64,000 nt of DNA, taken from Vibrio sp. RE88 (lineage in GTDB: Bacteria; Pseudomonadota; Gammaproteobacteria; Enterobacterales; Vibrionaceae). The translations under genes and the position numbers were made by a program. Positions 35,063 through 44,603 of this stretch are shown here, one piece after another. The notes under the pieces were generated by a model. The model was not told the DNA's origin, did not search any database, and worked only from the letters and a program-made list of their open reading frames with translations. The stretch is from contig NZ_VTYQ01000014.1 in assembly GCF_013113835.1 (NCBI RefSeq), positions 1-64,000 of the forward strand, read 5' to 3'. Positions within the stretch are counted from its first letter, which is position 1. Every line of letters begins with the position of its first letter.

Positions 35063-36166
35063 TTATGCTGCCTTCTTTCTTTGTCTTAGTTTGTCTTTAA
35101 AGCGTCGCATTGGAATACTGTCCATCGAATTGATCCCTATTGCGGTCAGCAGCAAGGCCGCGTTAATCGGCCACATACCGATAAACGATGGGATAGAACC
35201 ATCTTCTAGCGCCGACTTAGTGGCACTGATCGAAAGGAAGTACGCCAAATAGATGAGAATCGCTGGGCCCATTTTAGCGAAGCGTCCCTGACGCGGGTTA
35301 ACCGCTGACAACGGGACGACCAGCATAGTCAGAAGCGGAATACAGACAACCAGAGAGATGCGCCATTGCAATTCGGCCTGAGCGCGCGGATCTGGGTTAG
35401 ACACCAACTGCATCGTCGGGATAGCTTCCCAGTCACGCCCTTTCGGCTTCACATCTCGCTGGCCAATCAAGCCTTCATACTGGTCAAAGTCGGTCACCAT
35501 GTAATCAACGCGCGTTGGTACACCTTCATAACGTGTACCGTCGTACATGCGAATAACCTGACGTCCATCACTCAGTTCTTTCACCTCACCAGATTGCGAG
35601 AAGGACACACTTGGCAGAATTGAATCACGTGGGCGCATCTGAGCCACAAACACATGTTTGAGCTGCTTGCCTTCAATATCATCGATAAAGACCACAGAAG
35701 ATCCGTCCGGCGTGCCTTGGAACTGACCTTTCTGCAATAGGTCAACACTGTTCTCCGCTTCGACTTCTTCCTGAAGTTGAATCAGCTTTTCCTGACTCAT
35801 CGGAGAAAATACAAACGCATTGGCTGCAGCAATCACACCAGTAATCACCGCAAGATAGAGTGCGGCGCGAATAAGAAACTTATTTCCTATTCCAGTCGCA
35901 TTCATAACGGTTATTTCACTTTCTGCATACAGTCGGCCAAAAGTGAGCAAAATACCGAGAAAAAGACTCAATGGCAGCATTAACAGCCCCATTGACGGCA
36001 TACTCAAACTCACATAGTGCATAACCAGACCGGCGGGAATATCCCCGTCCGAAGCATCCGCTAAAACTTTGATCAATTTTTGGCTTAAAAACACTAAAAA
36101 CAGGATAAAAAATATCGCTAACTGGCTCTTGAGTGTCTCGCGGATCAAATATCTAACAATAATCAC
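35063..36166 (-). CDS. lptF: LPS export ABC transporter permease LptF
   Basis: A 367-residue permease, partner of LptG in lipopolysaccharide export. N-terminal MIIVRYLIRETLKSQLAIF and the PLSLFLGILLTFGRLYAESEI coupling-helix region are typical of LptF (YjgP). It has six membrane segments with a large periplasmic domain between the third and fourth. GTG start. Transcribed divergently from pepA, the same arrangement as in E. coli. Confidence 0.95.
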   Translation of the reverse strand: MIIVRYLIRETLKSQLAIFFILFLVFLSQKLIKVLADASDGDIPAGLVMHYVSLSMPSMGLLMLPLSLFLGILLTFGRLYAESEITVMNATGIGNKFLIRAALYLAVITGVIAAANAFVFSPMSQEKLIQLQEEVEAENSVDLLQKGQFQGTPDGSSVVFIDDIEGKQLKHVFVAQMRPRDSILPSVSFSQSGEVKELSDGRQVIRMYDGTRYEGVPTRVDYMVTDFDQYEGLIGQRDVKPKGRDWEAIPTMQLVSNPDPRAQAELQWRISLVVCIPLLTMLVVPLSAVNPRQGRFAKMGPAILIYLAYFLSISATKSALEDGSIPSFIGMWPINAALLLTAIGINSMDSIPMRRFKDKLRQRKKAA

Positions 36167-36357
36167 GCTGAAATTACCTATACAAAACTTGTTTTTTTAA
36201 TTGAATCACTATAATTTCCCGTTGAACCTTTTATTTTTAAATTTTTTGGCTAACTGTTAACGCGCTTATTTAAAAGTAGTTCCGATTAAGGAATCAACAA
36301 GTAAGACGCCATTATCTAACATTTAGTTCTATTTGTCTTCAGGATGTAGGAGTACGC

Positions 36358-37866
36358 ATGGAGTTCAGTGTAAAGAGTGGTAGCCCGGAAAAGCAACGTA
36401 GTGCATGTATCGTTGTGGGTGTATTCGAACCACGTCGCCTTTCTCCAGTTGCTGAACAGCTCGATAAAATCAGCGACGGCTATATCAGTTCACTACTTCG
36501 CCGTGGTGATCTGGAAGGTAAACCAGGGCAGATGCTACTGCTGCATCAAGTACCAGGTGTTTTGTCTGAGCGCGTTTTGCTTGTCGGTTGTGGCAAGGAA
36601 CGTGAGCTAGGCGAACGTCAGTACAAAGAAATTATTCAGAAAACCATCAATACCTTGAACGAGACAGGTTCAATGGAAGCGGTATGCTTCCTAACAGAGC
36701 TGCACGTGAAAGGTCGTGACACATACTGGAAAGTGCGTCAGGCAGTCGAAGCAACCAAAGATGGCTTGTACACTTTCGATCAGTTTAAGAGCGTTAAGCC
36801 GGAAACGCGTCGCCCGCTACGTAAGCTGGTATTTAACGTACCAACACGTCGTGAGCTAAACCTAGGTGAAAAAGCAATCACACACGGTCTGGCGATCTCT
36901 TCTGGTGTTAAAGCATCGAAAGATCTTGGCAACATGCCGCCAAACATCGCCAACCCTGCTTACCTTGCTTCTCAGGCGCGTCGTCTGGCTGATGACTACG
37001 ACACCATCACAACCAAGATTATTGGTGAGCAAGAGATGGAAAAACTAGGGATGACTTCATACCTAGCGGTAGGCCGCGGCTCTAAGAATGAATCTATGAT
37101 GTCTATCATGGAGTACAAGGGCAACCCAGATCTAGAAGCGAAGCCAATCGTGCTGGTTGGTAAAGGTCTGACTTTTGATTCAGGCGGCATCTCACTTAAG
37201 CCGGGTGAAGGCATGGATGAGATGAAGTACGACATGTGTGGTGCGGCATCTGTTTTCGGTACCATGAAGTCTCTGGCGAAACTGAACCTACCAATCAACG
37301 TCATTGGTGTTCTTGCTGGCTGTGAAAACATGCCGGGCAGTAATGCTTACCGTCCAGGTGACATTCTGACAACAATGTCAGGTCAAACTGTTGAGGTACT
37401 GAATACCGACGCTGAAGGCCGTTTGGTTCTTTGTGATGCGCTGACTTACGTTGAGCGCTTCGAACCAGATTGTGTGGTAGACGTAGCAACGCTAACAGGT
37501 GCTTGTGTGATTGCACTGGGTCACCACATTAGCGGTGTTATCTCTAACCACAACCCACTGTCTCATGAACTGGTTAATGCTTCTGAGCAAGCCAGTGACC
37601 GCGCATGGCGTCTACCAATGGCAGACGAATACTATGAGCAACTGAAGAGCCCGTTTGCTGACATGGCAAACATCGGTGGTCGCCCTGGCGGTACGATTAC
37701 AGCGGGTTGCTTCCTGTCTAAGTTTGCTAAGAAATACAACTGGGCACACGTCGACATCGCAGGTACTGCGTGGAAGTCTGGCGCAGCAAAAGGCTCAACA
37801 GGCCGTCCGGTCTCAATGCTTGTCCAGTTCTTACTGAACCGCAGTGGCCAAGAGACAGAAGAGTAA
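36358..37866 (+). CDS. pepA: Leucyl aminopeptidase PepA
   Basis: A 502-residue M17 aminopeptidase that removes N-terminal residues in peptide turnover. The family signature NTDAEGRLVL and the metal-ligand Asp/Lys region GKGLTFDSGGISLKP are intact. In E. coli the hexamer also binds DNA as XerA/CarP; that role here is only possible. AGGAG precedes the ATG. A terminator follows before holC. Confidence 0.97.
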   Translation: MEFSVKSGSPEKQRSACIVVGVFEPRRLSPVAEQLDKISDGYISSLLRRGDLEGKPGQMLLLHQVPGVLSERVLLVGCGKERELGERQYKEIIQKTINTLNETGSMEAVCFLTELHVKGRDTYWKVRQAVEATKDGLYTFDQFKSVKPETRRPLRKLVFNVPTRRELNLGEKAITHGLAISSGVKASKDLGNMPPNIANPAYLASQARRLADDYDTITTKIIGEQEMEKLGMTSYLAVGRGSKNESMMSIMEYKGNPDLEAKPIVLVGKGLTFDSGGISLKPGEGMDEMKYDMCGAASVFGTMKSLAKLNLPINVIGVLAGCENMPGSNAYRPGDILTTMSGQTVEVLNTDAEGRLVLCDALTYVERFEPDCVVDVATLTGACVIALGHHISGVISNHNPLSHELVNASEQASDRAWRLPMADEYYEQLKSPFADMANIGGRPGGTITAGCFLSKFAKKYNWAHVDIAGTAWKSGAAKGSTGRPVSMLVQFLLNRSGQETEE

Positions 37867-37882
37867 TTTCTGAACAAATTCT

Positions 37883-37906
37883 AAAGGGCCGAAAGGCCCT
37901 TTTTTA
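37883..37906 (+). terminator. Terminator of pepA
   Basis: A GC-rich 7-bp stem AAGGGCC/GGCCCTT with a GAAA tetraloop and a following run of six to seven T's, 17 bases after the pepA stop. Confidence 0.88.
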
Positions 37907-37918
37907 TTCGGAATGATT

Positions 37919-38368
37919 ATGCCAAACGCGACGTTTTACATCATTAAGCCCGATTCACCGCAAGCCAACCGACAAGGCTTTGAACAATATGTTTTGTTTC
38001 TGGCTGGTCACTTTGCCAAACAAGGCGCTAAGGTGTATCTCCATTGCCATGATAAGCAGCATGCTGAGCAGTTAGCGGAATGTTTCTGGCAAGTGGATGC
38101 TGAGCAATATCTGGCTCATAACCTCACTGGTGAAGGGCCTAAATATGGCACAGGCATTGAAATCGGATACCAAGGCATTAAGCCCTCATGGAACCGTCAA
38201 CTGGTAATAAATTTGGCGGAAAATGAGACAACCTTTGCGAACAAGTTTGCAGAGGTGGTAGACTTCGTCCCTTGCGAAGAAAAAGCCAAGCAACTGGCGC
38301 GAGAACGATATAAAATCTATCGCCAAGCGGGTTATCAGCTACAAACGATCGACATCGCACACAACTAA
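37919..38368 (+). CDS. holC: DNA polymerase III chi subunit
   Basis: A 149-residue clamp-loader accessory protein that bridges single-stranded DNA-binding protein and the polymerase III holoenzyme with psi. The N-terminus MPNATFYII and the C-terminal ARERYKIYRQAGYQLQTID match HolC. Two ATGs lie six bases apart; the second aligns with E. coli HolC (MKNATFY). It lies between pepA and valS, as in E. coli. Confidence 0.93.
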   Translation: MPNATFYIIKPDSPQANRQGFEQYVLFLAGHFAKQGAKVYLHCHDKQHAEQLAECFWQVDAEQYLAHNLTGEGPKYGTGIEIGYQGIKPSWNRQLVINLAENETTFANKFAEVVDFVPCEEKAKQLARERYKIYRQAGYQLQTIDIAHN

Positions 38369-38370
38369 TG

Positions 38371-38424
38371 GTCAATCCTTATAGCTAAGCTCTCCTTCTA
38401 GAGAGTTCACTTATAAAGATTGAC
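38371..38424. repeat. Near-palindromic 54-base element before valS
   Basis: Outer arms of 13 bases (38371-38383 with 38412-38424) pair with one mismatch, and an inner CTCTC/GAGAG stem closes a 6-base loop, so almost the whole element folds into one hairpin. No T-run follows. It begins two bases after the holC stop and may act as the 3' end of holC mRNA or part of the valS leader. Confidence 0.6.
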
Positions 38425-38464
38425 TTAGAATTAAACCAGACCTATCTGCAGAATATCTATAGCT

Positions 38465-41338
38465 ATGGAAAAGACATACAACCCAACTTCAATTGAACAA
38501 GCTTTATACCAAGCTTGGGAAGAGAAAGGCTACTTTAAGCCACACGGTGACACGACGAAAGAATCATACAGCATCATGATCCCGCCACCGAACGTCACTG
38601 GTAGCCTACACATGGGCCACGCGTTCCAAGATACAATCATGGATACTCTGATCCGTGCTGAACGTATGAAGGGCAAAAACACCCTTTGGCAGGTAGGTAC
38701 TGACCACGCTGGTATCGCTACTCAGATGGTTGTTGAGCGTAAAATCGCAGCAGAAGAAGGCAAAACCAAACATGACTACGGTCGTGATGCCTTCATCGAC
38801 AAGATCTGGGATTGGAAGAACGAATCGGGTGGCACAATCACTAAGCAGCTTCGTCGCCTAGGTGCATCGGTAGATTGGGACCGCGAGCGTTTCACAATGG
38901 ATGATGGACTATCTAACGCGGTTCAAGAAGTCTTCGTTCGCCTGTATGAAGAAGACCTGATCTACCGTGGTAAGCGTCTAGTAAACTGGGATCCGAAACT
39001 GCACACTGCAATTTCTGATCTTGAAGTTGAAAACAAAGATAAAAAAGGCCACATGTGGCACTTCCGCTACCCGCTAGCGGATGGCGTGAAGACAGCAGAA
39101 GGTAAAGACTACATTGTTGTTGCGACGACTCGTCCTGAAACCATGCTTGGTGATACGGGTGTTGCTGTAAACCCTGAAGATCCACGTTACAAAGATCTGA
39201 TCGGCAAAGAAATTCTTCTTCCTGTCGTTGAGCGTCGTATCCCTATTGTGGGTGACGAGCACGCTAATATGGAGAAAGGTACTGGTTGTGTGAAGATCAC
39301 TCCTGCGCACGATTTCAATGACTACGAAGTGGGTAAGCGCCACCAGCTACCAATGATCAACATCCTAACTTTCAACGCAGACATCCGTGACGCGGCTGAA
39401 GTCTTCACCACTAACGGTGAAGCAAGTGATGTGTACTCAACTGAGCTACCAGCGAAATACCACGGCATGGAGCGCTTTGCTGCGCGTAAAGCGATCGTTG
39501 CAGAATTTGAAGAGCTAGGCCTTCTAGACGAAATCAAAGATCACGACCTGACTGTTCCTTACGGCGACCGTGGCGGTGTGGTTATCGAACCAATGCTAAC
39601 TGACCAATGGTACGTACGTGCAGCACCTCTTGCAGAGCCTGCTGTTAAAGCGGTTGAAGATGGCGAAATCCAGTTCGTTCCTAAACAGTACGAAAACATG
39701 TACTTCTCTTGGATGCGTGACATTCAAGACTGGTGTATCTCTCGTCAGCTTTGGTGGGGTCACCGTATCCCGGCTTGGTACGACAACGACGGCAACGTTT
39801 ATGTAGGTCGTACTGAAGAAGAAGTACGTGCAAACAACAACCTTGCACCTGTCGTAGTTCTTCGCCAAGACGACGACGTACTCGATACCTGGTTCTCTTC
39901 TGCGCTATGGACTTTCGGTACTCAAGGCTGGCCTGAGCAAACTGAAGACCTGAAGACATTCCACCCTTCAGACGTACTAGTAACGGGCTTCGACATCATC
40001 TTCTTCTGGGTTGCGCGTATGATCATGATGACCATGCACTTCAACAAAGATGAAAACGGTAAGTCACAAGTACCATTTAAGACAGTTTACGTAACGGGCC
40101 TAATCCGTGACGAAAACGGCGACAAGATGTCTAAGTCTAAGGGTAACGTACTTGACCCTATCGACATGATCGATGGTATCGACCTTGAATCCCTAGTAGA
40201 GAAACGTTGTGGCAACATGATGCAGCCTCAGCTAGCGAAGAAGATCGAGAAGAACACGCGTAAGACATTCGAGAATGGTATCGAACCATACGGTACTGAC
40301 GCACTGCGTTTCACACTGGCTGCTATGGCTTCTACTGGCCGTGACATCAACTGGGATATGAAGCGTCTTGAAGGTTACCGTAACTTCTGTAACAAGCTAT
40401 GGAACGCAAGCCGTTACGTACTGATGAATACAGAAGAGCACGATTGTGGTATGTCACTGTCTGCTGAAGAACGCGCGAACCTAGAGTTCTCTCTAGCGGA
40501 CAAATGGATTGAATCTCAGTTTGAGCTGGCTGCGAAAGAGTTTAACGCTCACCTAGACAACTTCCGTCTAGACATGGCAGCAAACACGCTTTACGAATTC
40601 ATCTGGAACCAATTCTGTGACTGGTACCTAGAGCTGACTAAGCCAGTTCTTTGGAAAGGCACTGAAGCTCAGCAAGTTGCGACTCGCCACATGCTGATCA
40701 CGGTACTTGAGAAAACGCTTCGTCTAGCTCATCCAGTGCTTCCTTACATCACTGAATCTATCTGGCAGAGCGTGAAGCCTCTAGTAGACGGTGTTGAGGG
40801 CGACACTATCATGACTCAAGCGCTGCCTCAGTTTAACCAAGAGAACTTCAATGCAGAAATCGTAGAAGATATCGAATGGGTTAAGACCTTCATCACCGCG
40901 ATCCGTAACCTACGTGCCGAGTACGATATTGCACCAAGCAAAGGTCTATCGGTAATGGTTAAGGTTGCTGATGAGAAAGATGCTGCGCGTATCGAAGCAA
41001 ACAAGACAGTACTCAGCTCACTGGCTAAACTAGATGAAATCAAAGTACTGGCTGAAGGTGAAGAGACCCCAGCTTGTGCAACTAAACTGGTTGAGAAATC
41101 TGAGCTGATGATCCCAATGGCGGGTCTGATCGACAAAGATGCAGAGCTTGCTCGTCTTGATGGCGAAATCAAGAAAACGCACGGCGAAATCAAACGTATC
41201 GAAGGTAAACTAGGTAACGAAGGTTTCGTTGCTAAAGCGCCTGAAGCGGTTGTTGCGAAAGAACGTGAAAAGCTAGAAGGTTACCAAGAAACCTTAATCA
41301 AGCTTGAAGAGCAGAAGACAACCATCGCGGCACTGTAA
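38465..41338 (+). CDS. valS: Valyl-tRNA synthetase
   Basis: A 957-residue class I synthetase that charges tRNA-Val and edits threonyl products. The HIGH motif is HMGH in PPPNVTGSLHMGHAF and the KMSKS motif is KMSKSKGN. The CP1 editing domain lies between them, and a C-terminal coiled coil (about 885-957) is present. Length is near E. coli ValS (951). Codon use is strongly biased, as for highly expressed genes. Confidence 0.98.
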   Translation: MEKTYNPTSIEQALYQAWEEKGYFKPHGDTTKESYSIMIPPPNVTGSLHMGHAFQDTIMDTLIRAERMKGKNTLWQVGTDHAGIATQMVVERKIAAEEGKTKHDYGRDAFIDKIWDWKNESGGTITKQLRRLGASVDWDRERFTMDDGLSNAVQEVFVRLYEEDLIYRGKRLVNWDPKLHTAISDLEVENKDKKGHMWHFRYPLADGVKTAEGKDYIVVATTRPETMLGDTGVAVNPEDPRYKDLIGKEILLPVVERRIPIVGDEHANMEKGTGCVKITPAHDFNDYEVGKRHQLPMINILTFNADIRDAAEVFTTNGEASDVYSTELPAKYHGMERFAARKAIVAEFEELGLLDEIKDHDLTVPYGDRGGVVIEPMLTDQWYVRAAPLAEPAVKAVEDGEIQFVPKQYENMYFSWMRDIQDWCISRQLWWGHRIPAWYDNDGNVYVGRTEEEVRANNNLAPVVVLRQDDDVLDTWFSSALWTFGTQGWPEQTEDLKTFHPSDVLVTGFDIIFFWVARMIMMTMHFNKDENGKSQVPFKTVYVTGLIRDENGDKMSKSKGNVLDPIDMIDGIDLESLVEKRCGNMMQPQLAKKIEKNTRKTFENGIEPYGTDALRFTLAAMASTGRDINWDMKRLEGYRNFCNKLWNASRYVLMNTEEHDCGMSLSAEERANLEFSLADKWIESQFELAAKEFNAHLDNFRLDMAANTLYEFIWNQFCDWYLELTKPVLWKGTEAQQVATRHMLITVLEKTLRLAHPVLPYITESIWQSVKPLVDGVEGDTIMTQALPQFNQENFNAEIVEDIEWVKTFITAIRNLRAEYDIAPSKGLSVMVKVADEKDAARIEANKTVLSSLAKLDEIKVLAEGEETPACATKLVEKSELMIPMAGLIDKDAELARLDGEIKKTHGEIKRIEGKLGNEGFVAKAPEAVVAKEREKLEGYQETLIKLEEQKTTIAAL

Positions 41339-41357
41339 ACCAGTACCATAGATAGAG

Positions 41358-41386
41358 AAAAGGCAGCGAATTCGCTGCCTTTTTTA
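41358..41386. terminator. Bidirectional terminator between valS and the M48 protease gene
   Basis: A perfect inverted repeat AAAAGGCAGCGAA/TTCGCTGCCTTTT with T's following on the plus strand and T's in the stem base on the minus strand, between convergent genes. Confidence 0.85.
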
Positions 41387-41399
41387 TCTCTGTGATTCG

Positions 41400-42392
41400 T
41401 TATTCGCGCGCGGCCTGAATGCGCAGCTCAAAATCAGGGTGACTGCTCATCCATTCTGGCATTTCCAACATTTCTTGTTGTCTGAACAACTCAAACATCT
41501 CTGCCATCGCTTCACTACTGCCGTATATATCCACCATTGCTTGTCGAGCGTAAGCGTCAGCTTCCAGTTCAGCGTCACGAGAGTGACCATTGGAAAGGAA
41601 GAAAACCCCTAGCCCAGCCAAGTTATCCACCACTCCCGAGCTTTCACCGGTTAACACTGCAACCCCAACTGAAAGTAAACTCGAATGGACTAACCTTTTG
41701 ATCATATGGCGATGATGAACATGACCTAGCTCGTGAAGGATAATGCTATCGAGTTGTTGTTCATTCTCAGCCAGAGTAACCAAGTCGTCGAGTAATACGA
41801 TTTTCCCACCCGGCAATGCAAATGCATTGGCGCCAAGCTCTGAGGAGCGAAACACCACCTCAATGGGATAAGGTAACGCTTCCAACTGTGTGACATGCAG
41901 AGCCACACGTTGGCTGATCGCTTGCTGCTCTTGCGGGCTCAACTCGCTCTCTTGCCAGCTGTTATCAAAGCTTTCGAGCACTTTATCGCCCAGCGCCACA
42001 GCAACGTAATCAGGGATAGCATTAGCGACCTTCTCACTGGTCCATGGCAAGACATAAAAGTAACTGCCTAATACCACTCCGATACACACTACCGCTGACA
42101 ACAACCAGGCTAACCAGTTGGCTTCCATCTTATCAATGGTACTGCTTCTGCGATTTTGCTCCAGCCAGTGGCTTACTTCTGCCGTTCTTTCAACCACAAA
42201 TACCCAGCCATCGGGGAACTTAAAACGCACGGGCAGATTACCAACAGGGACACTGATATCGGCGTATTGCTGATCACAACTGATGATTTTCCCGTCAACA
42301 CGTAAACTTAATGCATTGGCTTGAGTGACATCCAACTTGGCAGGATGACGCTCCGAGCTGCGTGGCGGAAACGCCACCCCGTCAAATAGCAT
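41400..42392 (-). CDS. M48 family metallopeptidase, membrane-anchored
   Basis: A 330-residue protein. The first ~90 residues form a small soluble domain; one membrane helix lies at about residues 93-115. The peptidase domain follows, with the zinc motif HELGH in ILHELGHVHHRHM and the downstream Glu in SRDAELEADAYARQAM, matching M48 (HtpX/BepA/LoiP-like) enzymes. The start ATG overlaps the yjgN stop (TAATG), so the two are translationally coupled and probably work together at the membrane. Substrate unknown. Confidence 0.87.
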   Translation of the reverse strand: MLFDGVAFPPRSSERHPAKLDVTQANALSLRVDGKIISCDQQYADISVPVGNLPVRFKFPDGWVFVVERTAEVSHWLEQNRRSSTIDKMEANWLAWLLSAVVCIGVVLGSYFYVLPWTSEKVANAIPDYVAVALGDKVLESFDNSWQESELSPQEQQAISQRVALHVTQLEALPYPIEVVFRSSELGANAFALPGGKIVLLDDLVTLAENEQQLDSIILHELGHVHHRHMIKRLVHSSLLSVGVAVLTGESSGVVDNLAGLGVFFLSNGHSRDAELEADAYARQAMVDIYGSSEAMAEMFELFRQQEMLEMPEWMSSHPDFELRIQAARE

Positions 42393-43567
42393 TAGCTAAT
42401 TCCGATACCTAGATCAAAGGCCTGCGCCACTTCATCCGATACTGCAGATTTGACATTTGAATCTTGGTCTGTCGCCTTCAGCACACTCATATCGCCAAAC
42501 ACCACGGTGTTATCAGCAACATAGCGGGACGTTCTTACCATAACCCAAGGTCTAGCAATACTTAGCGTCACCACCTGTAGTAAGAAGTTAGAGACAACCA
42601 ACCAAGTGTACCCTCTCGCAGTCAGTGATGACTTAAAGGTGTATCGCTCGTCTGACTCTTGCTCCAACTTCGCTTGTAGCTGATCAAAGATGTAATTACG
42701 TAATCGTGTTGTGGTGTACGCTGTCAGGCCGATAGTCAGAGTGATGATCGCTAGGTAGGCTACAATAAACACCGTAACCTGAGATACACCCATCAACGAG
42801 CTGAAGTCTCCATTCTGAAGCGCGGTAAAATCGAAACCGCTGAATACTGTCAGAGACATTGCAATCATGAGAACAATCGACGCAACAATACCCAAGCCTA
42901 TCGCTTTTAGATAGGTTTTGAGGAAGAAGCCCGTTTCCAGTTCAGCACTGAACTTCCAATCTCCGTATCGATAGCCATTAGAAAAATACTTATGCGCGCC
43001 AGCCACAACCCATGCATACAACACAGCCATGAACACAAAAGACGCAATACCTAATACCGTTGCGGCTACTCCAGACACACTGGCGACAGCCACGACCACA
43101 CCAATATAAATAGCCATCGCTAGCAAAGCGCCTAAACCTCGGCCCATAAGTGCCATATAGGCGTCTTTCAATGAAGAGTCAAAAGAGAAATGAACATTGC
43201 GGTAACTCGTCATTGCAGCATCAAAGCGGGCATTGCTCCATAACAACCAAGGTAAAGCAATGTAGAAAACCAGTAATAGAGCGGCACTCACTGCTGGGAA
43301 AAAGCCGTTCGCCACGGCCCAAACCAATAGCACCGCTACAGCGACTAAACGTCCTTTGAGGATTTGCATCGGCTCAGCATGGTACTCAAAGTTATCATTA
43401 TCGATATAGGTATTACCGTAGAAATAACGTTTGGTTCTGACCTTTGCCCAAGCTGAATAGATACCAAAAGTGATGATGGTCAGCAGAACATTGACTATCC
43501 AAATGCCAAAGAATTCGCCTCCCTTTCCCTTAAACTCAACGGGATTTGTTATATGTTTTTGTTCCAT
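42392..43567 (-). CDS. yjgN: YjgN family (DUF898) membrane protein
   Basis: A 391-residue polytopic inner-membrane protein. The DUF898 signature FGIYSAWAKVRTKRYFYGNTYID occurs near the N-terminus and is partly repeated near the C-terminus (SIARPWVMVRTSRYVADNT), suggesting an internal duplication. Eight or so hydrophobic segments are visible. Function is unknown. E. coli yjgN is likewise beside valS-holC-pepA-lptF-lptG, so this is an ancestral location. The coupled M48 protease gene is not part of the E. coli arrangement. Confidence 0.87.
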   Translation of the reverse strand: MEQKHITNPVEFKGKGGEFFGIWIVNVLLTIITFGIYSAWAKVRTKRYFYGNTYIDNDNFEYHAEPMQILKGRLVAVAVLLVWAVANGFFPAVSAALLLVFYIALPWLLWSNARFDAAMTSYRNVHFSFDSSLKDAYMALMGRGLGALLAMAIYIGVVVAVASVSGVAATVLGIASFVFMAVLYAWVVAGAHKYFSNGYRYGDWKFSAELETGFFLKTYLKAIGLGIVASIVLMIAMSLTVFSGFDFTALQNGDFSSLMGVSQVTVFIVAYLAIITLTIGLTAYTTTRLRNYIFDQLQAKLEQESDERYTFKSSLTARGYTWLVVSNFLLQVVTLSIARPWVMVRTSRYVADNTVVFGDMSVLKATDQDSNVKSAVSDEVAQAFDLGIGIS

Positions 43568-43865
43568 TTATTACATTTCCTGACGTAGTTGACTAAAACA
43601 CAAGGCAAATAATTTCTTACATTTCATTCCCAGCGTCTATGTCTTAATAACAAGAAAATGCAACCAGTTGATGTACATCACAAATAATATGGAGTATTAA
43701 CACAATAATTTTACATATAGTGGACGTTAAAAACATTTGCCCGTGAAATATCAAACGCTTATTGCTTGATTTTGACCTTGTTTCCGTACGTTTTTGACCG
43801 TTAGTGATCCAATCGAGCGTGTCTCTTCTAGAATTACTTAAGAGGACACCAAATAAGGAACCCTG

Positions 43866-44603
43866 ATGTTGAAGAAATCCTTGTTAGTTATTCCCTTGCT
43901 TCATTGCTTGTTTACCTTGTCAGCCTACGCTGAGAACACACACCAAACTGTCAAGATCACAGCCGGAGGTTGGCCACCGTTTATCGGTCAGAACCTTGAG
44001 GGCTATGGTGTCGTCGCACAAACCATCAAACAGGTTTTTGCATTGCAAGGTTATGAGGTGGCTTTCACTTTCTATCCTTGGGCCAGAGCTTATGAGAAAG
44101 CTCAAAGTGGCGAATATGATGCCACTGCGGTGTGGATGTTTGATGAAGAGCGGACGCAGCATTTCTATTACAGTGAGCCAGTGTCACAAGAGCAATTTGT
44201 CTTCTTTCACCACAAAGACTTAGCGTTTGATTGGTCTGATATAGATGACCTCAAAGGCTATAAGATGGGTGGAGGGCTAGGTTACAGCTATGGGGAAGAT
44301 TTGGATGCCTTAATCGATGCCAAAGAGGTCAGCATAAGCCGGGTCAACAGCCCCAGTCAGAACCTGCTGCGCCTTAACCACAAACGCATCCAAGTCTATC
44401 CGGAAGAACGCCAAATCGGCATGTATCATCTCAGCCAGCAACCAGAAGAGATTCAGAATAATATTACCTATCACCCGAAACCCTTTCTCAATAACGACGG
44501 TTTCGTGATGTTCTCGAAACAAAGCCCAAGAGGAAAAGAACTGTTAGAGATCTTTAACCAAGGGCTTATTAAGTGGCACCAACAGCAATCTAAAGGCCAC
44601 TAA
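43866..44603 (+). CDS. Periplasmic amino acid-type solute-binding protein
   Basis: A 245-residue protein with a signal peptide (about residues 1-22, cleavage after AYA) and the bacterial extracellular solute-binding family 3 layout, as in VKITAGGWPPFIGQNLEGYGVVAQTIKQ. No permease or ATPase genes adjoin, so it may feed an unlinked transporter or act as a sensory binding protein, both common in vibrios. Its ligand cannot be told. The stop overlaps the stop of the convergent dehydrogenase gene. Confidence 0.83.
   Translation: MLKKSLLVIPLLHCLFTLSAYAENTHQTVKITAGGWPPFIGQNLEGYGVVAQTIKQVFALQGYEVAFTFYPWARAYEKAQSGEYDATAVWMFDEERTQHFYYSEPVSQEQFVFFHHKDLAFDWSDIDDLKGYKMGGGLGYSYGEDLDALIDAKEVSISRVNSPSQNLLRLNHKRIQVYPEERQIGMYHLSQQPEEIQNNITYHPKPFLNNDGFVMFSKQSPRGKELLEIFNQGLIKWHQQQSKGH

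Noticed and set aside
43664..43681. CRP-like site before the solute-binding protein gene
   Set aside because: Only the TCACA half is good; the other half (GTTGA) is poor.
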